DNA of 64,000 bases from Tetrahymena thermophila SB210 (lineage: Eukaryota > Ciliophora > Oligohymenophorea > Hymenostomatida > Tetrahymenidae), in the NCBI RefSeq assembly GCF_000189635.1, contig NW_002476422.1, forward strand, positions 1 through 64,000. Reading direction: 5' to 3'. Position numbers and translations under genes: made by a program. Positions 51,488 to 63,986 of the stretch are shown one piece after another. The notes beneath the pieces are model-generated. The model ran no database searches. It worked only from the letters and a program-made list of their open reading frames with translations, and had not been told where the DNA came from. The stretch's first letter is position 1, and each line of letters starts with the position of its first letter.

Positions 51488-52287
51488 GAAAATAGAAAAA
51501 CGTAGTAGTTAAATTAATTAATAATAATATGCATTTATATACCTTTTTGTATTATATATTTTTCCATATATTTGTATATTTGAAATTAATTTCTTTACTA
51601 CTTTAAATAAAACTTTCATTAATTCAAATTCTTCTCATGATATCAAAATATGTAGTTTATACATTTTACCTTTATAATATTTTTTAGATTAATGTTTGAT
51701 AATATTCGCTTCCATCTCTATAAATTTTATAGAAACATCAAATTTAGTAAGATAAAATCCAAAATAAATTTCATCATTTTAGAATTAATAATAAAACTCA
51801 TGAATTTTTTTTTGTTAAATCTTACTCATAAATTTTGTCTAAAATAATAGAATAAAATATATTTCTGTAAATAAACAAAAGAAAGCTTCATCGAAATTTT
51901 ATTATTTTAACAATATCTTGGCTTATTAAATTTATACAAAGAAAACAAATTTTCCCTTGTTTTACAAGATATTAAGAATTTAATATTTAATCTATTTAAG
52001 CACTACAAAATTATAAACAGAAAAATGACTTTATCATTTTAAATATTATAATAATCTAAGTTGAATGACTCTACTAAATACTTGTTAGCATAATAAATAA
52101 TAGCATAAATTTTAGTATAAAATTATTTAATTTTTTTTTTATGAATAAAATTAATAATTCTATTTTATTTTTTACATAAATTAATTAATGGAATTTTAAT
52201 TAAATAAATAATTACTGTAAGCTCTTATTAATTAACACCCTATTTAAAAATTTTGTGTGATATTTTGGGTGTTAAAATAAAAATGAT

Positions 52288-52640
52288 AAAAATAAAATTT
52301 TTTTAATTGCTTAAATTATTTTATATTGAGGAATTATAAATAGTAAACTCTCATTATTATTTTTTTTTGGAATATGAATTAACTTTATCAAAAAAAATAT
52401 ATAAATAGATATTTGTAAATGTTTATGTTTTGATCAGCATTAGTTATGTATTTATCTTTATTTTATCTGACGTTAGATAAGATTATCTTAATTTTAATTA
52501 TTTATTTGATACAAGTAAAAAAAAATAAATTAATTTATATCTTATTAAGACTATTTTATCTATTCTAATAGCTTAGCAAGTTTTTTTTAAAATACTTTAG
52601 ATTAAAGGCTAAGTATATTTGTATGTTATAATAATACTGA
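52288..52640. repeat. Dispersed intergenic repeat modules B and A (second cluster)
   Basis: Module B (52288-52515) has TTGCTTAAATTATTTTATAT, AATATGAATTAACTTTATC, and a GACGTTAGATAAGATTATCT end. Module A (52530-52640) has TTATATCTTATTAAGACTA and TAGATTAAAGGCTAAGTATA. The order is B then A, the same as at 56745-57100. Confidence 0.65.
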
Positions 52641-53378
52641 TAAATAATTTCCAAATGACTTTAAAAATAATTTTAATTTTATCAAAAAGCTAAAAGGTTA
52701 AAAGCATTATACTATTTTATCTGATTTATAAGATTAAAGTAATTGATTGATTTAGATTTTATATTTGTAATTGATTGCTTTTTTAACTTTCAAGCAAATA
52801 CACTTTAATATATTTCAAATAATAATAAATATAAAATAAATAATGATTTTTGAATAACATAGCTTTATTTCCTATTCATAAAACACTCATATAAAACTTT
52901 TCCCTTTAAGAAATGCATTTATCTCAAAACAAACTATTCTATTAAAAATTTATAAAAATATTTGTAATTTATTTAGTAGATGCTATTATTTAATCCTATA
53001 AAAAACATAATATAGATAAATTTAATCTTTTCTTTTAATTTCTGGGTAAAAAGTGCCTAAGAAAAAAAATAAATCTATCTTATTTAACTATTTTAGACGC
53101 TTTTTTTTGAAAACACAAAGATTGATTTTAATATCAATATCTTTATTGTATTTGTAAAAAATATTATTCTCCATGTCTTAGAAAGTAATATTCAGCTTAA
53201 ATTCTTTTTCGTAATTTATAAGACATGTATTTTATTATTCTATTCTATTTTTAAAATAAAAGTATTTATAAAATAGAAATAATTTTTTCAATCCTAAATA
53301 AAATAAAATAAAAGTGTTTTATCATTTATTTTATAAAATTGAAAATAAATAATTAAATTAATTGATAAAAATTTTTTT

Positions 53379-53469
53379 AAAAAGAGGTGAGGAAAACTTA
53401 TTATCTTTATAATAATTTGTTTCCCTTATTAATACACTAAAAATTAAAAAAAAGTCAAAAATCAAAAAA
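53379..53469 (+). promoter_or_regulatory. Conserved leader of Piwi gene copy 2
   Basis: This is the same leader as before copy 1: AAAAAGAGGTGAGGAAAACT, a TTATCTTTATAATAATTTG stretch, and AATACACTAAAAATTAAAAA up to the ATG. Confidence 0.55.
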
Positions 53470-55887
53470 ATGCTTTAATAGTTACCTAAAAGGCCACCTA
53501 AATCTTCATCCTAAGAGATTAGCAAAATATGCAGAAATATTAAACTACTGACAAATCTGTTTACTATGTAAGTAGAAGCCCCTTAGTCTTCTGATTCTGA
53601 TGGACCTCAAGGTTGTGTCTACAAACTTCTTTGTTATCAATATGATGTTGAATTCTCTCCTAATATTGCTGAGGACAACAGAAACCTCAGATACAAAATC
53701 TTTAAAGAAGCTCGCAGAGATATTGAGCAAATCATAGGAAAATTCTCCTTTTCAGGAAAATCTCTATTCTCAATGAAAAATCTTAGCATAGTTAAGCTTA
53801 ACAAAATCAAGAATATTGATGCGATCAATGTTGATGGATAAAAATACTCTATCCTTTTGAGGTTCACAAAAAGCTTTGAAGTGAATGATGAGTCTGCTTA
53901 AAATAAAGATAAGACGTCTGTAAACTTCAAAAAAGGCAATCAAGTCACTTAGTTGCTCAATATCATCTTAAAGTCTATTATGCGTGATGAGAAATTCTAG
54001 GAAATTGGAAAGAATTCTAAGTTCTATGATGTTAACTCTAAGAGTGATATTATAATCAAAAGTAGAGATGGATCTACTAGTGCCCTAGAAGCCTACAAAG
54101 GATTCACTTTCAATGTCACTCCAACCTAAGACAGACTTTACTTAATGGTTGATTACTGCAGTAGAATTATCAGAAAAGAAACTGCATTAGAATACTTAAA
54201 GAATAATAACAATTAATTGTCTGGTCTTTCAGTAATTACCAAATACAATAATTATCAAACTTACTTAATCGACAGAGTAGATGACAAAAAAACTCCTAGT
54301 TCTACTTTCCTTAACTAAAAAACTAAAACCTAAATTAGTTTCGCATAATACTACAAGGAGCGTTATAATATCTAAATCAGAGACATGAAATAGCCCTTAC
54401 TTGTTCATAAAAGAAAATACAGAGAGCCTAATACTAACATCTAAAAGATTGAAGAAGTTTATTTAATTCCTGAATTATGCAATATGACAGGAATGACAGA
54501 CGAATAACGTGAAAATTTTCAAGCAATGAAGGAAGTTGCTACTCATACAAAACTTACTCCAAATGAAAGATATCAAAATTCTGTTAAAAATTGCAAATTT
54601 TTAAGTAACAAAACAAGTTCCAGTGGAATTAAAATTGATGAAAAAAGCAATTTGATAGATGCTGTTTAATTAAGAGCTCCTAAAGTCACTTTAGGTGGTA
54701 ATAAGACAGCTAATACAGAAAGAGGTAATTTTGACATGAGAGCTCCTACCTTAGATAAAATTGAGTTTAAAGATTGGTCTCTTATATGTAACAAAAAAGA
54801 TGACTAAAGTGCAGATAATTTTATAGACACTCTTAAGAAGGCTTCCTAGACATTTGGAATTACTGTCAACGATCCTTGCTTTTTGGCCTAGAGAGACTGG
54901 AATGCTAATAACTGGATTAAAACTCTCGATGAAGACTTTTCCAATAATGGTTTACCTCAATTTGTTTTGAGTTTCGGTCAAGCCAATAGTGGTTTATACT
55001 CTGGTTTAAAGAGATTTTTAACTTCAGAAGTAGGTATAGAATCCTAGCATGTTAATCCAAGATCCCTCCAAAAGAACGGAATGAGTGTTGCTTCAAAAAT
55101 TGCTCTGCAAATTGCCTCTAAACTAGGTAGAAGAATCTGGTAAGTTGAAACCCCAACTGGAATTGATAAAAACACCATGATTATCGGTATAGAGACCAGT
55201 ATGAAGAAGATCAATAAATAATAGGTGATTGGTGTTGTAGCTTCCATCGACAAAGACTTTACCAAATACTTTTCTGATGTTGAAATTAGGAAAGAAAATG
55301 ATACTACTTTCCCTACTCTCTCTAAGATTGTTACTAAAGCCATATAAGCTTATATTAAAAATACCAAAGTTGTTCCTGCTGAAGTGATTGTTTACAGATA
55401 AGGGCTTGGTGAAGGTTAAATTCAATAGAGTTGTAACTTTGAAATTAAGGCCATTTAGAATGGTTTTAGCAACTTTAAGAAAGATTACAATCCACGCTTA
55501 GCCTTTTTCTAGGTTAACAGAAAAATTGGCCAAAAGTTCTATCAATAGCCTTAAGGTGACAAATCAGAAGTTTCAAATCCTGCTTCAGGTACTATTGTAG
55601 CCTCTTAAGTTGTTTAGAACAACTTTGAATTCTTCATGGCTGCATAAAACTGTAATTCTGGTGTTTGTACACCCACTAAGTACACTTGTTTGTACAACAA
55701 CACCAACTTAAAAGAGGATCAAATCTGGTAATTAACTTATTATCAAACATTCAACTATTATAACTGGCAAGGACCTGTAAGAGTACCTGCTGCTATGAAG
55801 TACGCAGAAAAACTTGCTAAGTTTGTTAGTGACACTATCCAAGAATCTGCCAATGAAAACTTGGCTAACAGTCTTTTCTATTTGTGA
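53470..55887 (+). CDS. Piwi-clade Argonaute, slicer triad absent, tandem copy 2 (805 aa)
   Basis: Same length as copy 1, with no insertions or deletions apparent. It differs by scattered substitutions, many of them silent. N-terminal differences include SSSQE for SSAQE and TNLF for TNMF, and later it has SCNFEIKAIQ for SFNLEIKAIQ. The non-catalytic triad is unchanged: Glu575, Gln644 (TAA), Glu780. PAZ and MID signatures are intact. The near-absence of frame damage and the bias to silent changes imply a recent duplication under selection, or ongoing gene conversion. It lies 4,400 bp downstream of copy 1 (start to start), same strand, with its own upstream block, so it is probably transcribed independently. 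Confidence 0.93.
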
Positions 55888-56564
55888 GATAATAGAAAAA
55901 TGTAGTAGTTAAATTAATTAATAATATGCATTTATATACCTTTTTGTATTATATATTTTTCCATATATTTGTATATTTGAAATTAATTTCTTTACTACCC
56001 TAAATAAAACTTTCATTTTATTCTTCTCATGATATCAAAATATCTAGTTATTTCATTTTATCTTTTTAATATTTTTTAGATTAATATTTGATAATATTCC
56101 CTCTTGAATTAAAATTTAAATTTTATAGAAACATCAAAATTAGTTAGATAAAATCCAATATAAATTTCATCATATTAGAATTAAAAATCTTAATTACATT
56201 TAAGAATTAATTTAAATCTTTTAGGAAGAAAAAATTTATTTTTAAAATTAAAATCATAGAATAAAATAATTGCATTACACTAAAGCGATAAAACCCATAC
56301 TACATTATAATGTTTGTAAAATATTATTTAATTAAGAAGAAAATTAATAGTTTAACTTAATTTTAAATAAATGCTAAATAAGAAAACTTATTATAATTCG
56401 TGTATTTAGCCTTGAAAAAAGCAGTACCATAAGGTATTATATATATAAATAAATAAAAATAATATATAAATTTATAATAAGTGTCTGCAACAATTTAATT
56501 TATGGATGAGCAATATTTAACCATAGTAATAATTTTTTATTGATATAAAAGTCAAAATATAATA

Positions 56565-57100
56565 ATTTATATCTTATTGAGGCTAATTTAATTTTTAAAC
56601 TGAATTGAAATATCTTATCTAATTTAAAAAAAATATTTTAGATTAAAGGCAAAATATATTTGAAAGTTATAATGATATTATAACTAAAATTGAAAAATAA
56701 ATAGTTATTTTTTAAATTAATTTTAAAAAAAGATAAAAATAAAATTTTGTTAATTGCTTAAATTATTTTATATTGAAAAATTATAAATAGTAAACACTCA
56801 TCATTATTATTTTTTGGAATATGAATTAACTTTATAAAAAAATACATTTAAATAAATATTTGTAAATTTTTGTGTTTTGATCAGCATTAGATAAATATTC
56901 ATCTTTGATTATACCTGATGTTAGATAAGGGTTATCTCAATTTTAATTATTTATTTGATACAAGTAAAAAAAGTAAAATAATTTATATCTTATTGAGACT
57001 AATTAATCTATAATCTAAATTCAAATAGTTTAGCTAGTTTTTTTAAAATATTTTATATTAAAGGCTAAGTATATTTGAGAGTTGTAATAATATAGCTAAA
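56565..57100. repeat. Dispersed intergenic repeat modules A, B, A (third cluster)
   Basis: Module A (56565-56680) begins TTATATCTTATTGAGGCTAA. Module B (56745-56965) has ATTGCTTAAATTATTTTATA and ACCTGATGTTAGATAAGG. Module A recurs at 56975-57100 with TTATATCTTATTGAGACTAA and TATTAAAGGCTAAGTATATT. The arrangement shows the modules move or duplicate as units. Confidence 0.65.
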
Positions 57101-57980
57101 ATATAATAATTTATTAATATCATTAATTTTTTAGAATTTTAATTCTCTTTAATCACATTTAAATAGATATTTTTTAATTTTTAGTGCTTTTACATAAATT
57201 TAACTTTTTAAAAATAAAACATTTCATAAATAGCATAATGATAATTTTCATTTATTAAATAATATTAAAAATAATTTTAATTTTATCTAAAAGGGAAAAG
57301 GGTTAAAGCCTCATCCTATTTCATGTAGCGTTTTAGATTAAATCAATTGAAAAATTAATTTATTTATATTTTATATTTTTAATTTCTTGAATTTTTAAAT
57401 TTAAAGTAAATACACTTCAAATAATAATATAGATAAAATAAATAATGATTATTGAATAACATAGCTTTATTCCCTATTAATAAAACACTCATACAAAATT
57501 CTTACCTTTGAGAAATGTATTTATCTCAAAACTAACTAATCTATTAAAAATATAAATAAATATTTGTAATTAATTTGGTAGATGCTATAATTTAATTTCA
57601 ATAAAAAATTTAAGATAGATAAATAAATATAATCTTTTCTTTTAATTTCTGAGCAAAAAGCGCCTAAAATAAAAAATAAATCTATTTTATTTAAATTATT
57701 TAAGACACTTTTTTTTGAAAACATAAAGTTTGATTTTACCATCAATATCTTTATTGTATTTGTAAAAAATGTTATTCTCCTTGTCTTAGAAAGTAATATT
57801 CAGCTTAAATTCTTATTTGTAATTTAAAAGACATGTATTTTATTATTTTATTCTATTTTTAAAATAAATGTATTTTAAAATAGAAATAATTTTGTCAATG
57901 AAATAAAATAAAATAAAAGTGTTTTATTACTTATTTGCAAAATTGTAAATAAATAATTAAATTAATTGATAAAAATTTCT

Positions 57981-58073
57981 ATAAAAAGAGGTGAGGAAAA
58001 CTCATTATCTTTATAATAATTTGTTTCCCTTGTTAATACACTAAAAATTAAAAAAAAGTCAAAAATCAAAAAA
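57981..58073 (+). promoter_or_regulatory. Conserved leader of Piwi gene copy 3
   Basis: This leader is almost the same as that of copy 2: AAAAAGAGGTGAGGAAAACT, then CATTATCTTTATAATAATTT, then AATACACTAAAAATTAAAAA and the ATG. Confidence 0.55.
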
Positions 58074-60491
58074 ATGCTTTAATAGTTACCTAAAAGGCCA
58101 CCTAAATCTTCATCCTAAGAGATTAGCAAAATATGCAGAAATATTAAACTACTGACAAATCTGTTTACTATGTAAGTAGAAGCCCCCTAGTCTTCTGATT
58201 CTGATGGACCTCAAGGTTGTGTCTACAAACTTCTTTGTTATCAATATGATGTTGAATTCTCCCCTAATATTGCTGAGGACAACAGAAACCTCAGATACAA
58301 AATCTTTAAAGAAGCTCGCAGAGATATTGAGCAAATCATAGGAAAATTCTCCTTTTCAGGAAAATCTCTATTCTCAATGAAAAATCTTAGCATAGTTAAG
58401 CTTAACAAAATCAAGAATATTGATGCGATCAATGTTGATGGATAAAAATACTCTATCCTTTTGAGGTTCACAAAAAGCTTTGAAGTGAATGATGAATCTG
58501 CTTAAAATAAAGACAAGACTTCTATAAACTTCAAAAAAGGTAATCAAGTCACTTAGTTACTCAATATCATCTTAAAGTCTATTATGCGTGATGAGAAATT
58601 TTAGGAAATTGGAAAAAATTCTAAGTTCTATGATGTTAACTCTAAGAGTGATATTATAATCAAAAGTAGAGATGGATCTACTAGTGCCCTCGAAGCCTAC
58701 AAAGGATTCACTTTCAATGTCACTCCAACCTAAGACAGACTTTACTTAATGGTTGATTACTGCAGTAGAATTATCAGAAAAGAAACTGCATTAGAATACT
58801 TAAAGAATAACAACAATTAATTGTCTGGTCTTTCAGTTATTACCAAATACAATAATTATCAAACTTACTTAATCGACAGAGTAGATGACAAAAAAACTCC
58901 TAGTTCTACTTTCCTTAACTAAAAAACTAAAACCTAAATTAGTTTCGCATAGTACTACAAGGAGCGTTATAATATCTAAATCAGAGACATGAAATAACCC
59001 TTACTTGTTCATAAAAGAAAATACAGAGAGCCTAATACTAACATCTAAAAGATTGAAGAAGTTTATTTAATTCCTGAATTATGCAATATGACAGGAATGA
59101 CAGACGAATAACGTGAGAATTTCCAAGCAATGAAGGAAGTTGCTACTCATACAAAATTAACTCCTAATGAAAGATATCAAAATTCTGTTAAAAATTGCAA
59201 ATTTTTAAGTAACAAAACAAGTTCCAGTGGAATTAAAATTGATGAAAAAAGCAATTTGATAGATGCTGTTTAATTAAGAGCTCCTAAAGTCACTTTAGGT
59301 GGTAATAAGACAGCTAATACAGAAAGAGGTAATTTTGACATGAGAGCTCCTACCTTAGATAAAATTGAGTTTAAAGATTGGTCTCTTATATGTAACAAAA
59401 AAGATGACTAAAGTGCAGATAATTTTATAGACACTCTTAAGAAGGCTTCCTAGACATTTGGAATTACTGTCAACGATCCTTGCTTTTTGGCCTAGAGAGA
59501 CTGGAATGCTAATAACTGGATTAAAACTCTCGATGAAGACTTTTCCAATAATGGTTTACCTCAATTTGTTTTGAGTTTCGGTCAAGCCAATAGTGGTTTA
59601 TACTCTGGTTTAAAGAGATTTTTAACTTCAGAAGTAGGTATAGAATCCTAGCATGTTAATCCAAGATCACTCCAAAAGAACGGAATGAGTGTTGCTTCAA
59701 AAATTGCTCTGTAAATTGCCTCTAAACTAGGTAGAAGAATCTGGTAAGTTGAAACCCCAACTGGAATTGATAAACACACCATGATTATTGGTATAGAGAC
59801 CAGTATGAAGAAGATCAATAAATAATAGGTGATTGGTGTTGTTGCTTCTATCGACAAAGACTTTACCAAATACTTTTCTGATGTTGAAATAAGGAAAGAA
59901 AATGATACTACTTTCCCTACTCTCTCTAAGATTGTTACCAAAGCCATATAGGCTTATGTTAAAAATACCAAAAGTGTTCCTGCTGAAGTGATTGTTTACA
60001 GATAAGGACTTGGTGAAGGTCAAATTCAATAGAGTTGTAACTTTGAAATTAAGGCCATTTAGAATGGTTTTATCAACTTTAAGAAAGATTACAATCCACG
60101 CTTAGCCTTTTTCTAGGTTAACAGAAAAATTGGCCAAAAGTTCTATCAATAACCTTAAGGTGATAAATCAGAAGTTTCAAATCCTGCTTCAGGTACTATT
60201 GTGGCCTCTTAAGTTGTTTAGAACAACTTTGAATTCTTCATGGCTGCATAAAACTGCAATTCTGGTGTTTGTACACCTACTAAGTACACCTGTTTGTACA
60301 ATAACACTAACTTAAAAGAGGATCAAATCTGGTAATTAACTTACTATCAAACTTTCAACTACTACAACTGGTAAGGACCTGTAAGAGTACCTGCTGCTAT
60401 GAAGTACGCAGAAAAACTTGCTAAGTTTGTCAGTGACACTATCCAAGAATCTGCCAATGAAAACTTGGCAAACAGTCTTTTCTATTTGTGA
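58074..60491 (+). CDS. Piwi-clade Argonaute, slicer triad absent, tandem copy 3 (805 aa)
   Basis: Again 805 codons ending NSLFYL then TGA. It shares most copy-2-specific changes and has its own, such as KHTMIIGIE for KNTMIIGIE, NTKSVPAE for NTKVVPAE and NGFINF for NGFSNF. Glu575, Gln644 and Glu780 again replace the D-D-H triad. PAZ (YLIPELC) and MID (MSVASKIALQIASKLG) are kept. It lies 4,604 bp beyond copy 2. The 99-100-aa frames on the opposite strand of all three copies are shadows. Which of the known TWI genes this is cannot be settled without a genome map. Confidence 0.93.
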
Positions 60492-61295
60492 GAAAATAGA
60501 AAGACATAGTAATTATATTAATTAATTAATAAATCCATTTATATACCTGTTTATATTATATTATTTTCCATATATTTGTATATTTGAAATAAATTTAATT
60601 AATCCCCTAAATAAAACTTTCATTTTATTCTTCTCATGATATCAAAATATCTAGTTATTTCATTTTATCTTTTTAATATTTTTTAGATTAATATTTGATA
60701 ATATTCCCTCTTGAATTAAAATTTAAATTTTATAGAAACATCAAATTTAGTAAGATAAAATGCAAAATAAATTTCATCATATTAGAATTAATAATCTAAA
60801 TTACATTTATAAATTAAATAAAATCTTTTAGGAAAGAAAAATTTATATATTTTAAAATTAAAATCATAAAACTAAAGTAAAAAAGCAAATAATTTAACTG
60901 CATTACACTAAACCAAAAAAAAACCATACTACATTATTCTCTTTATAAAAAATAATTTATTATTAAGAAAATTAATAGTTTAAGTAATTAAGTAAATATA
61001 AAATACTAAGACCATTTAAAAGACTCATGAATTTTTTTTTGATAATTAATAACGCACATAAACTATATATTATAAATAAATCAACTATTTAAAGCGCCTC
61101 ATTAATTATCAATTAACTCTTTTATTATTTTTGGTAAAGAATCATAACTATGTTTAAATGAAATTTTATTTTTTATGATTAAAAAAAAATGTTATGCCAT
61201 TCTAAATATTAAATTAATCTTGATTTTGTTTTTCAAGCCTTTTATTCCATAAATTATTTTTTATTAATGGCCCTTTTACTCAAATAAATTTAATC

Positions 61296-61330
61296 TACCT
61301 CGTAATTCATACTTTTTCCTCAACGAGGTA
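61296..61330. other. Short inverted repeat (8-bp stem)
   Basis: TACCTCGT at 61296-61303 and ACGAGGTA at 61323-61330 can form a hairpin with a 19-base loop. It is GC-rich for this region. Purpose is unknown, and a T-run does not follow directly. Confidence 0.4.
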
Positions 61331-63902
61331 TTACTGTATATTGATTTCTTATAATTTAATAATTATGGTATAATTACCTATTTATTAAATTATTATATTT
61401 TAAATATTATCTTAATATATCATATTTCTAAAAAATTGATTTCAAATTTAATTTTTTCTAAATTAGTAAATTCATAAGAAATAAAATAAATCTATTTTTT
61501 TAATAAAAATTATGATTTCTGTTTATGAAAAAAAAAGATGACTTCTTAATAAATTTTTAAAATTTAAAATAGTTAGTATTATAATTAAAAAATAATTCAT
61601 AAAATTGATTTTATCAAGTAGAATTTCATTTAAAAAAACAAATTTGATTTTTATAATATCCTTCCTTTCACAAGCATGAGTAGTTTATATTCAAAAGCAA
61701 ATTAGTAACTAGGATTAAATAAATATTTATATACAGTTAATCCTTTTGAATTAGTTGGAAAATATTCAGTATATACTTATTATATATAAATATCCTTCCT
61801 TTCATAAATGATGCCATTCTTTTTAAATAAAAAATTTAAATATCTTTTAGTTTTGAAACCAAATATTAATCGCATCATTTACTTAATACAATTGATTATT
61901 TTATAAAGCTAAATAATTTTAAGTTTTTAAGATCGCTGTTTGCTAATAAATAAAATATTTAAGAGAAAAGGCTTTTATGTAATTTTATTTTTAATAAATA
62001 AAATTTTATCTATCTATTTGTATGATAATTTGAAAGAATTAATTATTTTTTGAAATTTTTCTAATTATTTTTGTAAAAAAAATATTTTTCATTAAAAAAT
62101 TTTAATTTTAAATAATTTTAATGTAAATTTTATTCTTGTAAATTTATTTTATTTTTTAATAATAAAAGAAATAAGTTGGTATAAAATTTTCAGATATTAT
62201 TTTATTTTTTAAAGCTGAAAAATAAGATAGATTGATAGAGTTTAATACTAGTTAATTTCTTTGTAAAGACCTTTTATTAATGAATTAATTAAGCTATTTT
62301 ATTATTTTATCATGATAAATTATATTTAACTAATTTAAATCTTAATGATATTATACTTCTTATATATTTATAATAGATTATAATATTCTTTTTAATGACT
62401 TTTATTTGCAGAAATACAAATATTTTTTTTCTGATTAATCTAAATTTTCGAAAGAAAATAAATAAGATACAAAAGACTTTTGTTTTATAAGCTATTTTAA
62501 AATATTTAATTTATTTTTTTTATACCAGAAAAATTTGTTTAAAATGACCTAAGCTTTTGTTAACTACTTGCTTACTTTAAATCTTAAATAGAAAGGAATA
62601 CACTACTCTCATAATAATATATAAGGTTTAGATTAATTTAATGGAAGGGAAAATCCTATTTATTTTAAATAATTATAAATGTATATCTACAATAAAGCAA
62701 TCTTTGTAAGCAATTCTTTTAAATGGAATAAATCATATGAGTACTTTTTTAAAAGCTAAATAATATGATTGACTGTATTAAAAAACTAATTAATTGGTAT
62801 ATTATTTTATATTTTATTCTGTAAATTTATAAAAATTTTAAATTACACTATAAAATTTTAATTTTATCTTATGGGGAAAAGGCTAAAAGTCTAATCCTAT
62901 TATATGTGGAGAAAAAGATAAGATGAATTGAAAAATTAATTGATTTATTTGCATCTTAAATTTATAGTAAATGCTTGAATTTTTCTCTTTAAAGGGATCA
63001 TTTCAAAGCAACTACATTACAATATCTTTTGATTGATAATATAGATTAAATAAATTAAGAGTATTGACAATTTATCTTAACTTTTTTCACTATTAATAAC
63101 ACACTCTAATAAAGCTCTTCCCTTTGAGAAATGTATTTATTTCAAAACAAACTACTTTAGTAAAAATAAATGGTATACATATTTATAATTTTGTAGATGG
63201 TATTTTTAATTTTCAAAAAAAATTTAATATAGACACATTAATAATAATATCCTATGACAAATATTATTTAATTTTTTTATATTATAGCTTTTAAATTCGT
63301 CGATTATTTATAATCTATATATTATATTTGCTTTCTAATCCACACTATATTTGCTATAATAAAAATAAAAATATATCTATTTATTACTAGATATAGCCAT
63401 TTTTATGATCAATTTGTATTTATTTTCTTCTAAAAAATACTAAATAAATAAAAAAATTTTTAATATACAGAAAAGAAAAATCTAAGTCAGACAAAAATTT
63501 ATTCAAACCATGAGAAAAAATAGATAAATCATATTTAGGTAAAAGAGCGGTAAAGAAATAAATCAATACTATTTTATTTTTTTATTTTTTTATCTATCTA
63601 ATCTTGCATTAATATTCTTTATTTTTTTTAAGATGCTTTTAGGCGCTTTTTTTTTGAAAACATAAAGCTTGTACATTCTGTATCTTTATTGTAATTGTAA
63701 AAAACATTATTACCTATGTCTTAGAAACTTATATTTTGCTTAAATTCTTATTCGCCATTAAAATGAAAGTATTTTATTATTTTATTCTATTTTGAAAATA
63801 AAAGTGTTTCTGTCAATTCTGAAAATAAAAGTCTTTTATCTATTAATTTGCAAATTGAATGCAAATTTTAAAATCAAAATTTTGTTTTGATTAAAATTTC
63901 TA

Positions 63903-63986
63903 TAAAAAGAGGTAGCAATACTCATTATCTTTATAATAATTTATATTCCTTTAAATACACTAAAAGAAAAAGTAAAAAATAAAGAA
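63903..63986 (+). promoter_or_regulatory. Conserved leader of Piwi gene copy 4
   Basis: AAAAAGAGGTAGCAATACTC and CATTATCTTTATAATAATTT match the other leaders, with more changes close to the ATG. Conservation of the block in the most diverged copy argues that it is functional. Confidence 0.5.

Larger units (their letters stand above)
51488..53469. other. Intergenic region between Piwi copies 1 and 2
   Basis: The first 280 bp (51488-51770) is a 3' flank shared with the other two copies. The middle carries dispersed repeat modules (52288-52640) and a 15-bp motif at 52224-52238. From about 52660 the shared Piwi upstream block begins. No gene is seen. Confidence 0.6.
55888..58073. other. Intergenic region between Piwi copies 2 and 3
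   Basis: It begins with the shared 3' flank (to about 56170), holds three repeat modules (56565-57100), then the shared upstream block (57210-58073). The 69-aa minus-strand frame at 57536-57745 is inside the non-coding block and is not conserved in the other copies. Confidence 0.6.
60492..63986. other. Intergenic region between Piwi copies 3 and 4
   Basis: The shared 3' flank runs to about 60790. From about 62860 the shared Piwi upstream block recurs, more diverged than in the other copies. Between them is AT-rich sequence with a small hairpin at 61296-61330 and a chance-length 74-codon frame at 62544-62768. The spacer is about 1.3 kb longer than the others, so something was inserted here or lost elsewhere. 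Confidence 0.55.

Noticed and set aside
57536..57745. 69-aa minus-strand frame in the spacer before Piwi copy 3
   Set aside because: It lies in the shared upstream block but the frame is not kept in the other copies.
62544..62768. 74-codon open frame with a good A-rich leader
   Set aside because: Same chance argument; composition is not clearly coding and there is no homologue among neighbours. RNA data could revive it.
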